Shown piece by piece: positions 41,722 through 52,245 of a DNA stretch of 64,000 nucleotides. The notes under the pieces are model-generated. The model was not told where the DNA came from. It searched no databases and saw only the letters and a list, made by a program, of their open reading frames with translations. The DNA is from Achatina immaculata (lineage: Eukaryota; Mollusca; Gastropoda; Stylommatophora; Achatinidae), in the NCBI GenBank assembly GCA_009760885.1, contig CM019721.1, positions 23,785,974 to 23,849,973 of the forward strand. Direction: 5' to 3'. The translations under genes and the position numbers were made by a program. How positions within the stretch are numbered: the first letter of the stretch is position 1; the number at the start of each line of letters is the position of its first letter.

Positions 41722-42342
41722 TTACATAGTCTTTAAGCTCTGCAAAGTGCATTGTGCTGGGATTTTAGATGCTGCCAAACCTGCCAAATCTAGCATTTTA
41801 TGGCCTTGATCCTGGACATCTAAATCCTCCTTACACAAACTTCGCAACCTAAGAAGCTGGGAAAAAAGGAATAGAGTCGTTACACGATCTGGTATGGGAG
41901 GAAGAGTACAGGAGGTAACTGTGAGAGTCTGTAGGTTTAAAGTCGATAGAACATTGTTAATTCCAGCTGGGTGGAGACAGCCAGTCTGGAAAATAAGGCG
42001 CTGTTCTAGAACCCTCTGAGATCGTACATCAGCAGAACAAGAGCGGATCGAACTAACAGAAATGTCCTGTTTACCCCTGTGGTTGCCAAGGCAAAAATGT
42101 TTAGCCACAGGTGTCCAGGCCCTCTTAGAAATATCATTGAGATGTTAGCGAAATCGATCTCCTAACCGTAAGCCACTCTCCCCTATGTACTTCAAACCGC
42201 AACGTTTGCACATGATAGCATAAATGACATTTCTTGAAGTACAGGTGAAACCCTCCTGAACTGATAACGTGGACTTAGGGAAGGAGATCTGGCTAGCCTC
42301 GACAACAAACGGACAAGTGTTACGTCTACGGCGTCCGCAACG
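41722..42342 (-). pseudogene. Penelope-like GIY-YIG remnant (copy 2)
   Basis: The same GIY-YIG segment as copy 1, running into the N gap at its 5' side. It lacks the TAG that interrupts copy 1 (GCTAGCCAGATC here, GCTAGCTAGATC there). It has its own TAA near 42,147-42,149, where copy 1 has CAG. Homology with copy 1 ends just after GCLHPAGIN, and the 3' region is unrelated, so this is a different subfamily or an independent truncation. Confidence 0.78.
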
Positions 42343-42442
42343 NNNNNNNNNNNNNNNNNNNNNNNNNNNNNNNNNNNNNNNNNNNNNNNNNNNNNNNNNN
42401 NNNNNNNNNNNNNNNNNNNNNNNNNNNNNNNNNNNNNNNNNN
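42343..42442. other. Assembly gap (100 N)
   Basis: Exactly 100 N, the conventional size for a gap of unknown length. It lies inside the second Penelope copy, so the missing RT part may be in the gap. Confidence 0.99.
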
Positions 42443-43035
42443 CATAACTAATAAAGTTTACCCCCGCTAACCAGAACAGAGATTTTCTATGGAACTTCCG
42501 TAAAAAAAATGGGGGGGGGGGGATTAATTGTATCATGTTTCTAGTTATTTTCTGTGTTTAACGCGCTGTATTGAAACCACACAGTAGAAAGTACATAGTG
42601 GAAACGACATTTTTTAATTCCGACATTTAGACAAAAGTCAAATTCCACTAATATGCGGCCACGTCTGGTTTTACAAAGAATAAAAAGAAGTTCTTGAACA
42701 AACGAACAGACTTTATTTTCGAAGAGTTAAGAATTGAGTACGCAGGCCCGTCCAACATTCTGCCCTTCATCATACATCTTTCATTCAGTCACAGATATTC
42801 AACATTTGTTACTGAACATAATATGCATGAACAAACATAAAACGAATAAGTAAATAATTTACAAACGCTTTCTTTCTTTCCATACATTCCACATTCTTCT
42901 TTTTGCAACTACATGAAATAAACTTTATTACATGCTCACATTCATTTTAAATTCACACATTTTTGGAACGTCAATATAATAGACACCACAACAATCAAGC
43001 CATATCTATCTGAACTAATTTAGACTGACTATTCT
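42443..43035. other. AT-rich stretch, no gene seen
   Basis: Contains a poly-G run at 42,510-42,521. No recognisable domains or repeats shared with the rest of the window. Confidence 0.5.
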
Positions 43036-43039
43036 TCTT

Positions 43040-43680
43040 TTTCTTCAGCTTTCCGAGCCATTAATGCTCATTGCTGCAGATAAAGTTCGCTTCCATTCCT
43101 ATCTATTTCTAATGTTCTCTCTCCAGTTGGTGACACCAATTTCTTTTATATCCTCTTCTATGTTGTCTTTCCATCTCTGTCTTGGTCTACCCCTTGGTCT
43201 TGTTTCCCTCATCTCTTGTGTGTACATAATTTTCGTTTGTCTGTTCTCTTCCATTCTTTCTACATGGCCCAGCCAGCGTAGTCTGTTCAGTTTCAAGACA
43301 TTTATAATTTGTTGGGATTTAAATAAGCTGTTCAGTTCAGTGTTCTTTCTAGCTCTCCATTCTCCGCTGTTGGTATCCTTTATCGGTCCAAAGGTTCTTC
43401 TTTGGATCTTGTTCTCAAAGATCTGCAGTTATTGTTTATCTTTCTTTGTTGTACTCCACGTTTCTAATCTATACATGACGGCTGGTCTTATTATATTTTT
43501 GTAGATTATTATTTTGGTGTTTTTGGACAGGATTTTGGATTTTAACAGATGTTCCAAGTCAAAGTATATTTTATTCCCTATCTGTACTCTGCTTTTAATT
43601 TCCTCGCTTACTATGGTTCTTCTGTTGAAGGTTGTGTCTAGACATTTGTATGTTTCTGTTTTCCTAGTATATTAGAATGC
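43040..43680 (-). pseudogene. LINE family G C-terminal fragment with GAA tail
   Basis: Minus frames give SRVQIGNKIYFDLEHLLKSK, LNRLRWLGHVERMEENRQTK, RPRGRPRQRWKDNIEEDIKE and GVTNWRENIRNR, an RTE/Jockey-like LINE end in which GHVERM...RGRPRxRW is diagnostic. The tail is GCTGAAGAAAAAGAAGAATA at 43,030-43,050. The upstream part is in other frames with a stop near 43,425. No catalytic motif remains. Confidence 0.75.
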
Positions 43681-43699
43681 CTATACTTTTCTTAAAATA

Positions 43700-43925
43700 A
43701 ATAGAAACCGATGCATTTATTCACATACATATAACATATATAAACAAATACATCCATACATGTACATGTGCACACACATGTGTGTACACATAAAGACATG
43801 TGCACATACACACATACATATATGTACATACAAACATACATACAAATAGACATGTGTATACATACACACATACGTATATTCGCACACACATATACATACC
43901 TACACCTATTCATACGTGTATATTA
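43700..43925. repeat. (ACAT)n / (AC)n microsatellite
   Basis: A compound run of ACATACATATA, CACACACATGTGTG and similar. ORFs on both strands here (Cys/Val/Tyr-rich and His/Thr-rich) are artefacts. Confidence 0.9.
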
Positions 43926-43999
43926 ATTATGCACAAAATCATATACATATTATGGAGGCATATAGTCCATCTCAAACAGATATTGACAGAGTTTGAAGT

Positions 44000-44400
44000 T
44001 ATAAGAATGAATATTACTTATAAGTTTTACATGAGTTGGCAGGGTATTTCAAAGATGGGCAGCTGAGTAAGAGAAGCTTTTTCTTAAACATGTCAAACCT
44101 TGTTTTTGGGAGAATACAATTGCTTAAGCGTTGACTGTGTTTTTGGTTAACTTTCAATAATGGCCATAAATAGAATGCAGCATTGTGTAATAGAATTATA
44201 TGAATTAACTTGGCTTTGTTGAATAGAAATCTCTTCTTGATGGGTAGAATGTCAAGATGTTTGCCCTTATTTGCAATATGTGCTAGATGTTTGTTGTCTA
44301 TAAGCTTTATTGCTCGTTTTTGGAGTGAGTAAAGTCTTTTCATGTTTGATATGGAGCAGCCATCCCAGATTGTGGAATATATAATATTAATGACTTAAGA
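44000..44400 (-). pseudogene. CR1/L2-like LINE C-terminal fragment
   Basis: The minus frame 44,014-44,343 reads LYSLQKRAIKLIDNKHLAHI and LDILPIKKRFLFNKAKLIHI. The LQKRAIRLI motif followed by an L-x-I-x-x-x-x-x-F stretch is typical of the C-terminus of CR1-, L2- or Rex-type LINEs. No RT catalytic motif. Confidence 0.55.
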
Positions 44401-44447
44401 AGAGATTCATTGATCAACATAGTATGAATTCCTGTGGTTTCATAGGA

Positions 44448-44743
44448 ATTTGAAGAATTGGAAGCATTAGGAGAGCTTGGCATAGAAATAATTACCTGAC
44501 TGCTGAATGACATCTATAACAGTAACTATGTCCCATCAGACCTTTTGCAATAAATCTTCATTTCCCTCCAAAGAAACAAGGTGCAGTTGAATGGGAAGAC
44601 CATCGAACCATTAGTCTTATGACCCAAGTTACCAAAATCCTGCTTCGTATTGCCATGAGAAGAGTCAGGGGCAAAATAAAATCAGAAATTACTGAAGAAC
44701 AATATGGCTTTGTTGAAAAGACACAAGTAATGCCATATATATA
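44448..44743 (+). pseudogene. LINE family A RT start, left of the Tc1 insertion
   Basis: Plus frames read EELEALGELGIEIIT, NDIYNSNYVPSDLLQ, HRTISLMTQVTKILLRIAMR and EITEEQYGFVEKTQ, the first RT motifs (0 to 2) of an RTE-type LINE. The sequence is cut by the Tc1-like element and resumes at 46,252. Confidence 0.75.
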
Positions 44744-46249
44744 CTGTCCAGAAAAAGAAATGCACAACTACGGGTGACCTAATTTTAGCCATAAATTTGA
44801 TATTCTATAGCTTTTTAAATTGAATGAATAAAACTTTCAAATTGCACACAATAATACCTAAGGGTTTAAACAATCACTTGATAGTTTCTTGCTTCTGTGT
44901 GACTAGAATTTGTTAGTTCCAGGGGTTCTCAATTTAGTATGGTGTGTGGCTTCCAATTGCATCGATCAGCGACTGGCATCTCCTGGGCATAGATGCGATC
45001 AGATGTCTGATGTGGGCCTGTGGGACGGCTGCCCACTATTCCTGGAGTGCCTGCCATAGATCACGACGATTGGCTGGAGAAACATTTCGGCGACAAACAT
45101 GTCTTTGCATCTCATCCCATAGGTGCTCGATCGGATGGCCAGGGAAGGTTGAGAATGTTGTTGGCAGTCAGGAACTGTGTGGTGAACCGTGCAGAATGGA
45201 GTCTGGCGTTGTCCTGTTGAAACACAGACCTTTGCTCAGCCAAAAATGAAAGGACACGGGGTCGAAGAATTTCATTGACGTATCGTTACGCATTCAAGCC
45301 TCCTTCAATCTGCACCAATGAACTCCTTCCGTTGAAATTGATCATTCTCCATACCATTACACCTTCACCACCGTGAGGCGGAGCTTCATTAACGTAATTT
45401 TGGGCAAAACGTTCATTTGGCCAACGGTAGACCCTTCTCCCCATATCATGCCGGTGCAACAAAAAGGAAGATTCGTCACTAAACCAGACACGTTTCCATT
45501 GATTGTCACTTGTCCAGGGCCAATGCTGGTTGGCCCAAACAAATCGATTTTGTCGATGGCGTCTCGTTAAGACAGAACCTTGGTGAGGTCGTCGTGCCAC
45601 CAGTCCAGCTTCATGCAGTCTATTCCGGACAGTTTGAACAGACACACGACGTCCTGCAAGCATTGACTGGGCACTTGAGGAAGCTGTTGTAAACCTATTT
45701 CTGAGGCGATAAACCAGAATAAAGCGATCATCAGCTGATGTCACCCTGAGTCGTCCACTGCGGTGTCGGTCTTCAGCTAAGCCAGTGGCTTGGAAACGGT
45801 GCCAATGTCGACTGATGATACTCTGTTACACGTTTAAATGCCTGGCAACCGGACTTTGATTTTCGACTGCTTGCAGACAACCAATAGCAATGTTTCGTAA
45901 ATTTTGCGATAGACGCGCCATAATTGTCTGATTGTAAATTAACAGAATTTGTTTGTGTAACCTCATCCTTTTATAAGGTTTCATTTGCGTGGGAAGTGAG
46001 TTGTGTTCGCCACAAAAATCACGACTTTTCCATAAACGCAACGTGAGTTATGGTTTAAAAAAATGCGTGATCAGCAAGGGCAGCTACTGCGTTCTGACTA
46101 TACACAAGAGTAGCAAAATTCACGCTAAATCATGGAAATGATATCTTAGTGACAATTTTTGGTTTGATTTGAGATACCGGGTAAAAATGTTTGTCATAAC
46201 GTATAAAAAATGAAGCTTTTATAAGCTATGCGTTTCTGTTTTTGGACAG
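44744..46249 (-). mobile_element. Tc1-like DNA transposon nested in the LINE
   Basis: About 1,506 bp with imperfect terminal inverted repeats: left CTGTCCAGAAAAAGAAATGC, right end reverse-complement CTGTCCAAAAACAGAAACGC. TA lies on both sides (44,742-44,743 and 46,250-46,251). Removing one TA and the element rejoins LINE sequence (CCATA and TATTGAGAAC), which confirms both boundaries. The ORF 46,228-46,992 begins in the right TIR. Confidence 0.88.
44940..45921 (-). pseudogene. Tc1-like transposase, broken
   Basis: The N-terminal MARLSQNLRNIAIGCLQAVE helix-turn-helix region starts at 45,921. It is cut by TAA at 45,826-45,828. The next segment has VRNRLHEAGLVARRP, the first catalytic Asp in VWFSDESSF and GEGVMVW, and ends with a second TAA at about 45,286. 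VFQQDNARLH follows, with the second Asp. The third catalytic region PIEHLWDEMQ is present but shifted in frame: about 20 bp before it are missing relative to the usual WPxxSPDLxPIEHLWDE. Type DD-x-E of the Tc1 group. Not functional. Confidence 0.85.
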
Positions 46250-46251
46250 TA

Positions 46252-47140
46252 TATATTGAGAACATTGATGGAGAGATCAAAAGAAGTAAAGCGGACCTAT
46301 ACGTATCCTTCAAAGACTGCTGTAAAGCATTTGATAAAGTGAGACACACAGAAATGATAAGAATACTGGAAGAGATCAACATAGATGGGAAAGATCTGAA
46401 ATTTATCAAAAATATATATTGGCAGCAATCAGCAGCAGTGAGAGTTGAGAATCAAATAGGAGCATTCCAAGACATAAAATTGGGAGTGAGGCAAGGATGT
46501 GTTTTATCTCCTGACCTCTTCTCCTTGAACTGTGGAAACATAATGAGAAATATAGAGAACATGCCAGGAATATCAGTTAGCGGGTATAACTTTAACAACT
46601 TAAGATATGGAGACGACACAGTCCTGATTGCTTTAAGTGAAGGGGAGCTACAGGCTCTTCTGGACTTTGTTGTTCGTGAAAGTAAAAATAAAGGTCTCAA
46701 CCTGAACAAAAAGAAGACTGAAGTGATGGTCATCTCAAAGAAAAGAATACCACCAAAATGTAGCATTGCCATCGATGGCACAAATCTGAAACAATTTGAT
46801 AGATTCAAGTACTTAAGAACGATTATAACAGCTGATGGGAAATGTCACAACGAAATAAACAACAGACTTGCTCAGGCTAAGTCAGCATTCCAGGCAATGA
46901 GACACATCTGGTGCAACAGATCCATATCAACAAGATTCCGACTACTTAAATCTTACATCGAGGCAATTTTGTTTTATGAATATGGAGCATGATCCATGAA
47001 TAAGAGAGTACAACGAGAAATTGAGGACATGGAGATGTGGTTCATAAGAAGGATGAAGGTACCATGGACATGCAAGAAAACCAATGAAGAATTATAAGAG
47101 AGGCTGGAGTTAAAAAGAAAATTATAGCAAATTTGCTTAC
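46252..47140 (+). pseudogene. LINE family A RT, right of the Tc1 insertion
   Basis: The open frame 46,228-46,992 contains motif A FKDCCKAFDKV (residues 28-38), motif B GVRQGCVLSPDLF (86-98) and catalytic YGDD (127-130). LNLNKKKTEVMVISKKRIPP and a FKYLRTIITADGK stretch follow. After a stop at 46,990 the thumb continues (MEMWFIRRMKVPW) to about 47,140. The first eight residues of the ORF come from the Tc1 terminal repeat. One frame change lies near 46,290, before motif A. This is the most complete palm domain of family A here. Confidence 0.85.
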
Positions 47141-47214
47141 TTCCTGTTATAAAAAAGAAGTAATCAGATCAATATTATGATAAACAAAGATAAAAATGTA
47201 AAGATCGTTTATTC

Positions 47215-47456
47215 TCACGAAAAAAAAGTTTCGCCCATAATGGCCCCAGGAAAAATTCTGGCCTGAGCAAGTCTGTTGTTTATTTCGTTGTGACATTTCC
47301 CATCAGCTGTTATAATCGTTCCTAAGCACTTGAATCTATCAGCTTGTTTCAGATTTGTGCCATCGATGGCAATGCTACATTTTGGTGGTATTCTTTTCTT
47401 TGAGATGACCATCACTTCAGTCTTCTTTTTGTTCATGTTGAGACCTTTATTTTTAC
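47215..47456 (-). pseudogene. Inverted fragment of LINE family A RT
   Basis: The minus frame carries KKKTEVMVISKKRIPPKCSI, DGTNLKQADRF and a GTIITADGKCHNEINNRLAQ stretch. It is nearly the same as 46,703-46,880 on the plus strand, in opposite orientation about 350 bp downstream. It forms a foldback with that copy. Confidence 0.8.
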
Positions 47457-47459
47457 AGA

Positions 47460-47780
47460 GAAATAAAAAGACTAGATCTTATACCAGAAGTGTTGTTCTT
47501 TTGTTGCTGCTGTTCCCTACAAAGCAGTTGAAGTGCCAAAGATTTGCCGTGAGAAGTTCTCAGCAAAATGGCTAGCAACTTCCTCAAAACTTCCTTTACC
47601 TACTTCTCAGTTGGTTTACTAGTTGAATAATTTTTTCTAGGACAGTAATTGTAACTTGAAGGAAATATTGTAGTAATTATTACAGCTTATTAAAAGCAGC
47701 ATCAGCTGTCGTTACCTTAATTACAAAAATCTTTGATATCAGCAAAAACCTGTCCCATTAACGACAATATCTCATTTCGC
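47460..47780. other. AT-rich spacer, no gene seen
   Basis: No domains or repeats recognised. Confidence 0.45.
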
Positions 47781-47975
47781 TTTCAGAGGGAGAAGCAGGT
47801 CTCGCCAGCGGCAAGGTCCCACTTTGCTTCCAGAGAAAGAGGCAGGTCCCGATAACGGCAAGTTCCTATTTCGCTTTCAGAGGGAGAGGCAGATCCCACT
47901 TCACTTCTAGAGAGAGAAGCAGGTGCCGCCAACGGCAAGGTCCCACTTCGCTTTCAGCGACAGAGAGAAAAGGGG
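47780..47975 (+). repeat. GGCAAGGTCCCAC tandem module
   Basis: About four imperfect units of roughly 48 bp: GCAGGTCTCGCCAGCGGCAAG, GGTCCCACTTTGCTTCCAGAG and similar. They end in a GACAGAGAGAAAAGG / poly-G tract. The same module is single at 12,293 and at 15,900. Confidence 0.75.
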
Positions 47976-48600
47976 GGGGGGATAAACAAAAACAACACAA
48001 ACAAACAAACAAAAAAAACCCGGCAATGCTAACAAAAAAAACAAAATATTGTCTGTTTTATTATTTTCATCCCTGCGACACAGGAGTTTTTCGATTTTTT
48101 TTTATGCCTTTGTACTGTATATGTGTGTGCTCCTCTGTGTTAAATTCTATCCTAAACCGTGACTGACCCTGCACACCGACGGTGGGTCTCTTCACTTCTC
48201 ACAGAAAACACAGGAAGAATATACGAACTAATATAAACGGGAAAATGTTAGGAAACAGTAAATTACAAAAAGGCAGAAAATGAATTTTTTAAAAATACTG
48301 TTAACATATCACCACGGGGCGTACTTGGAGGTGACTGCTTAGCTGATGGTCGACCTAGTACATGGATGGATAGAATGTCAACTTATGTGGTAGAAATTAT
48401 AAAAAGGAGAAATTTGTGGAGGGAATAAAAAAGAGAAACATAAAAATAATGAGAGTTGCGACACTAAAGTAAGAGTCAAAGGCTGTAAACAAATACATCA
48501 AAACTAATTATTCCTATACTCCAGAGTGGCTGAGCACACAAGAGCAAAGCAGGGCGTGAGAATGTTCATAGAATCAAACACTGTTGGCAAAATCTTGGAA
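47976..48600 (+). other. Third copy of the 12.3-12.95 kb block, no gene seen
   Basis: Homologous to 12,355-12,960 in the same orientation, with substitutions and indels. The block contains LINE 5' sequence upstream of the endonuclease, in broken frames. Confidence 0.6.
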
Positions 48601-48892
48601 ATAAAATACGCATAAAAAAGAATGACAACTGTCAAAGTAACAGAAAATGAGGACAAGACAACTTATGTAAAGTTATATGCCCCTTCCACTGCACCAGACA
48701 TGGAGGAAGAATGTGATTATGGGGGATTTCAATGCAAGATTAGTAACAAGTACAACAAGAGTAACAGACAACCTAGGACCCTTCAGTGTCCTACAGTGCA
48801 TTAGAAATGGTAACTCTAGCAGACTCCTAGAACTGTGCGGTCTGCGTGATCTTTTTATAACAAACACATTCTTTAAACACAGAGAGTTCTAA
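48601..48892 (+). pseudogene. LINE endonuclease fragment, best-preserved copy
   Basis: The frame 48,622-48,804 supplies TVKVTENEDKTTYVKLYAPS. The overlapping frame 48,677-48,892 supplies VIMGDFNARLVTSTTRVTD and SRLLELCGLRDLFITNTFF. VKLYAP, MGDFN and NT are consecutive motifs of the apurinic-like endonuclease of RTE LINEs, with GDFN carrying catalytic Asp and Asn. One frameshift near 48,700 separates them. It lies 5' of the RT linker at 48,893-49,600. Confidence 0.78.
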
Positions 48893-49605
48893 ATATGTAC
48901 TTACTACAAATAAGATGATCTGACCTGCAGAAGCTAAAAGAAGAATATGGGAAGAAAATAAGAGAATTATTCATAAAATTACCAACAGAAACATAATCAG
49001 CAGAAGAGGAACAGACCTTGTTCAAAACCAACATTTTGGAAACAGAAAAGGAAACTTGTGGAACTATGAAAAAGGAGGTAAATAACTATAATAAAATACA
49101 GGAAAGATGAAAGAAACTTTAAAGAAAGAAGAAATTAGTATAAAGAATGGATGAGAAGAAAGCAGAAGCAAGACTACATTGAATATGGAACTGCAAGACA
49201 CTCTAAGAAGGTAATAAAAGAAGCAGAGATAAAATCATAGCAGGAATACAGTGAAGTATTAAACAACAGCCACAAAGAAGCTACGACAATCTTTTATAGA
49301 AAGATCAGTGCAATGAGAAAGCGAGCAGAGCACTTCGACCAAACAGAGATTGTGAACGATGTTAATGGCCATTCAGTAAACCAGAGCTTGTACTAAGGAG
49401 ATGGAGACAATATTTCCACAAGCTACACACTATATCATCAGAGTCTTCTCAGTAACATGATAGCAACACAGCTGGCCCCATACAACCTGAACGAGACATA
49501 CTACAAGCTGAAATCAGAGAAACCATCAGAAAAATTATAATTTGTACTAATGAACAAAGCTCCAGGATCTGATGAAATACCCAAAAGAGTTACTCAAATG
49601 TGCGA
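48893..49605 (+). pseudogene. LINE family A linker and RT start, third copy
   Basis: Copy of 13,237-14,660 without the family B insertion: the sequence GGTAAATAACTATAATAAAATACAGG at 49,077 runs through the equivalent of the target site. Ends with MNKAPGSDEIPK-like sequence, and family homology stops at about 49,605. Confidence 0.68.
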
Positions 49606-49619
49606 AAGAGACTGAAATA

Positions 49620-49815
49620 CGTAGCTTGGCTTCAGAGTATCTGTGGGTATTTGTGTGAATAGTTCTGGCTGTATGTGTGTATGGCTGATGTAAGTGTATG
49701 TGTGTGAATAGTTGTAACTGTGTGTATTCGGTCCGATAAAGGTATACGTGCACGTGGGTATGGGTGAGTGTCTATGTGTGGGTGTGTGTAGATGTGAATA
49801 TGAGTGAGTGGATGG
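49620..49815 (+). repeat. (GT)n-rich simple repeat
   Basis: TGTGTGTATGGCTGATGTAAG and related GTGTGT / GTATGTGT tracts. Minus-strand His/Thr-rich ORFs are artefacts. Confidence 0.75.
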
Positions 49816-49879
49816 TGGCTGTTACTTGTAACCACCAAACATATTTCATAAATGTGTACATCCAGCCTCAACAGAAACA

Positions 49880-50530
49880 CACAACATGAAACACTTTGTC
49901 ACTATTTTGCTTCATAAATTCATTTTTGTTTAAAAAATGTCTTAAAGAACAAAACAAACAAAAACACAAACAAAAATAAGAAAAAAATACACTTAATTAA
50001 AAGCAAGGCAAAGGAAAATAAAATAGTTTTTCGATTAGTTAGTGCAGTGGTATGAGATAGGGCGTCATTCAATTCACTTCAGTGCACTAACTTGTGTGGT
50101 AAGCTGGAGTATATGTGACTGCTACTATTCTGTATATAACATACGTATGATAATTTGGGGAGAGAGAACAAGGATACAAGGATACAAAGCCGGATTTAGA
50201 CATAAGCTAAACAAAATCTTATAGCCTCATAATCCGCAGAGACGCATAGAAAATATAATTTTATTATTTATAACAAGGGCGATCCAAGATTTATATATTT
50301 TACTGATCAAAAGTTAAGGCCGTTTGCTAGAACCCTTGCCTAAAAAAGAAATATGCAATCAATATTAGAAACACTAATATCAGACTGAACTGCATTAAAA
50401 ATGGAACAAATTCGTACAACTTTTATGTGAATGTGATAATCCTTACAAAAGTTATAAACCTGAGAAGTCACTCCCTCATCATCATATAAGTCACAAGATA
50501 AGAACTGTGACACTTGATCTGTCAAAATTT
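49880..50530. other. AT-rich stretch, no gene seen
   Basis: Includes an A-rich tract near 49,930-50,030. No domain recognised. Confidence 0.45.
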
Positions 50531-50534
50531 GGTA

Positions 50535-51172
50535 TAACTTTTATTTGAGGCCAGGCATTCGATATATCTTTGAGGCACAGAGTCCACAAGGTTCTAAGAA
50601 CATCCAGGAGAAATAGCCTGCCACTCTTGATGAAGAAACAGAGTCAGCTCTGCAACATCAGCTGGTGGAGGATGATTAGTTGATACTCTCAGCCCAAGGA
50701 CTTCCCAGAAGTGTTCAGTAGGAGCAAGATCTGGTGAACGAGCGGGCCACTCCATCTTGACGATTCCCTGGTGTTGAATGAAGTCATTAACGATACGAGC
50801 TAGATGAGGTCGAGCCTCGTCATCCTGCAAGACTACATCACCACCCACAACCTCCAGAGCAAGACTACATCACCACCCACGACCTCCAGAGCAAGACTAC
50901 ATCACCACCCACGACCTCCAGAGCCGGCTGAATAAGAGGTCGCAATATCTCATCTGAGTAAATTACGTCGGTGATTGTACCATGGATAGCTTGAAAATGA
51001 ATCTTGCCTTGTCAAATGAAGCCACCAGAGACCATGACAGAACCTCCTCCACAGCGATCCACTTCTTGAATTGTGCCATCAGTAAAATACTCTCCCTGCC
51101 TTTTCCAAACAGAAACCCTGCCATCATTAAATGACAGAGCGAAGCGGAACTCGTCTGTAAAGAGGACTTGAT
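50535..51172 (-). pseudogene. Second Tc1-like transposase remnant
   Basis: Minus-strand order: VLFTDEFRFALSFNDGRVSV with the first Asp (about 51,160), GEYFTDGTIQEVDRCGGGSV, then VVLQDDEARPHLARIV with the second Asp, and EWPARSPDLAPTEHFWE with the third acidic residue (50,594-50,848). Spacing fits a DD34E Tc1 transposase. It is a different subfamily from the 44,744 element. A 32-bp triplication at 50,826-50,922 breaks the middle. No terminal repeats are identified, so ends are approximate. Confidence 0.8.
50826..50922. repeat. 32-bp triplication inside the transposase remnant
   Basis: Three copies of CAAGACTACATCACCACCCA plus CGACCTCCAGAG. The first has CAACCTCC in place of CGACCTCC. Absent from normal transposases; a local expansion. 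Confidence 0.85.
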
Positions 51173-51275
51173 AGGATAAAGTTGCAATGGCTGTGGTGTA
51201 GGATAAAGTTGCAATGGCTGTGGTGTAGGATAAAGTTCCAATGGCTGTGGTGTAGGATAAAGTTGCAATGGCTGT
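51173..51275. repeat. 27-bp repeat, about four copies
   Basis: GGATAAAGTTGCAATGGCTG plus TGGTGTA is repeated. The paralogous locus at 10,466-10,495 has one unit. The translated repeats (TAIATLSYT) explain the ORF 51,012-51,335. Confidence 0.85.
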
Positions 51276-51361
51276 GATTATATATTTCGGGGAATTAGTA
51301 CTGAAAGCTTTTGGTAGATATGCTACAACGAACAACTTCTGTTCTCGTGTGCCTTTTCTAC

Positions 51362-52225
51362 TATAACAGATGACTATTTATAATTTCTAAGGCACCACTG
51401 AAATAGTTTTGGCGCCAACTAAAATGGTTTTCTACTGGTTTGATCATTGTCTACTTGTGGAGTACAGTTTGAACTTATACATTTCTTCTTGTTGTTGGTG
51501 TTCTAACAATCACCTAATTTTCTATATTATACACTGAGAAAATACAACAAGACACCCAGGCTTCCAACTCCATAAAATAATACAAATACACAGCTTAACA
51601 TAACTTGGCAGTCTTCCAACCAAAACAACTGGTCAACAATGAGAATTCCAACAAAGCCAGTTGGTGTAGTATTTCATCAGACTACGCACATTTATTAATG
51701 GACAAAATGAGGGTGAAATCATGAATGGTGGAAACATAGCCATCAGGCTGAACAAGAATTACATTAACAGTACCCGGCGTGAGAGAACCAAACGCCATAT
51801 GGGCGAAAACCTTACAATGTACTATACAAAAAAAAATCAATACTTACAACATTATCAACAAAACCTCAACCAACACAGGGAAAAACTAATTCTTCCATCT
51901 CATTATCAACAAATTGCCAATGGTAGAAACTCTTCCTAAACAAGATTCCAATCTGCAATAAAACTACTAAAATTCTTCCTACATCACAAAACCAATAAAG
52001 TTCCTGCCACAACAAACAAGTAAGGCTCTCTCTACCACATACTAGAGTCAATCACACAACCTTTCTCTAACACATTCTGGCCAAAGACTAACTTTCTCAG
52101 CCCATGCATACCTTCCCGCTCAACTCAACCACATGACTTCGAATTTTCTCGAACCACGTGCTTGGCACACGGTAACTACAGGGTTACACACAATACACTC
52201 TGTACAGAATTGTTATTCTGTTACA
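51362..52225 (-). repeat. 3' LTR of the Gypsy-type element
   Basis: 864 bp. On the plus strand it starts TATAACAGA (the TG of the terminal dinucleotide has become TA) and ends CTGTTACA. It differs from the other LTR by scattered substitutions and indels, including the absence of a TGATGAGTTGTGGT insertion found at about 58,320. An AATAAA is readable on the minus strand near 51,690. Confidence 0.9.
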
Positions 52226-52233
52226 GAATATCT

Positions 52234-52245
52234 ACCCACCCCCTA
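52234..52245 (-). promoter_or_regulatory. Candidate polypurine tract
   Basis: On the minus strand AGGGGGTGGG lies about 10 nt before the 3' LTR start. Purine-rich and in the right place for plus-strand priming, but not directly adjacent to the LTR. Confidence 0.4.

Noticed and set aside
43692..44066. ORFs across the ACAT repeat
   Set aside because: Simple-repeat translation on both strands.
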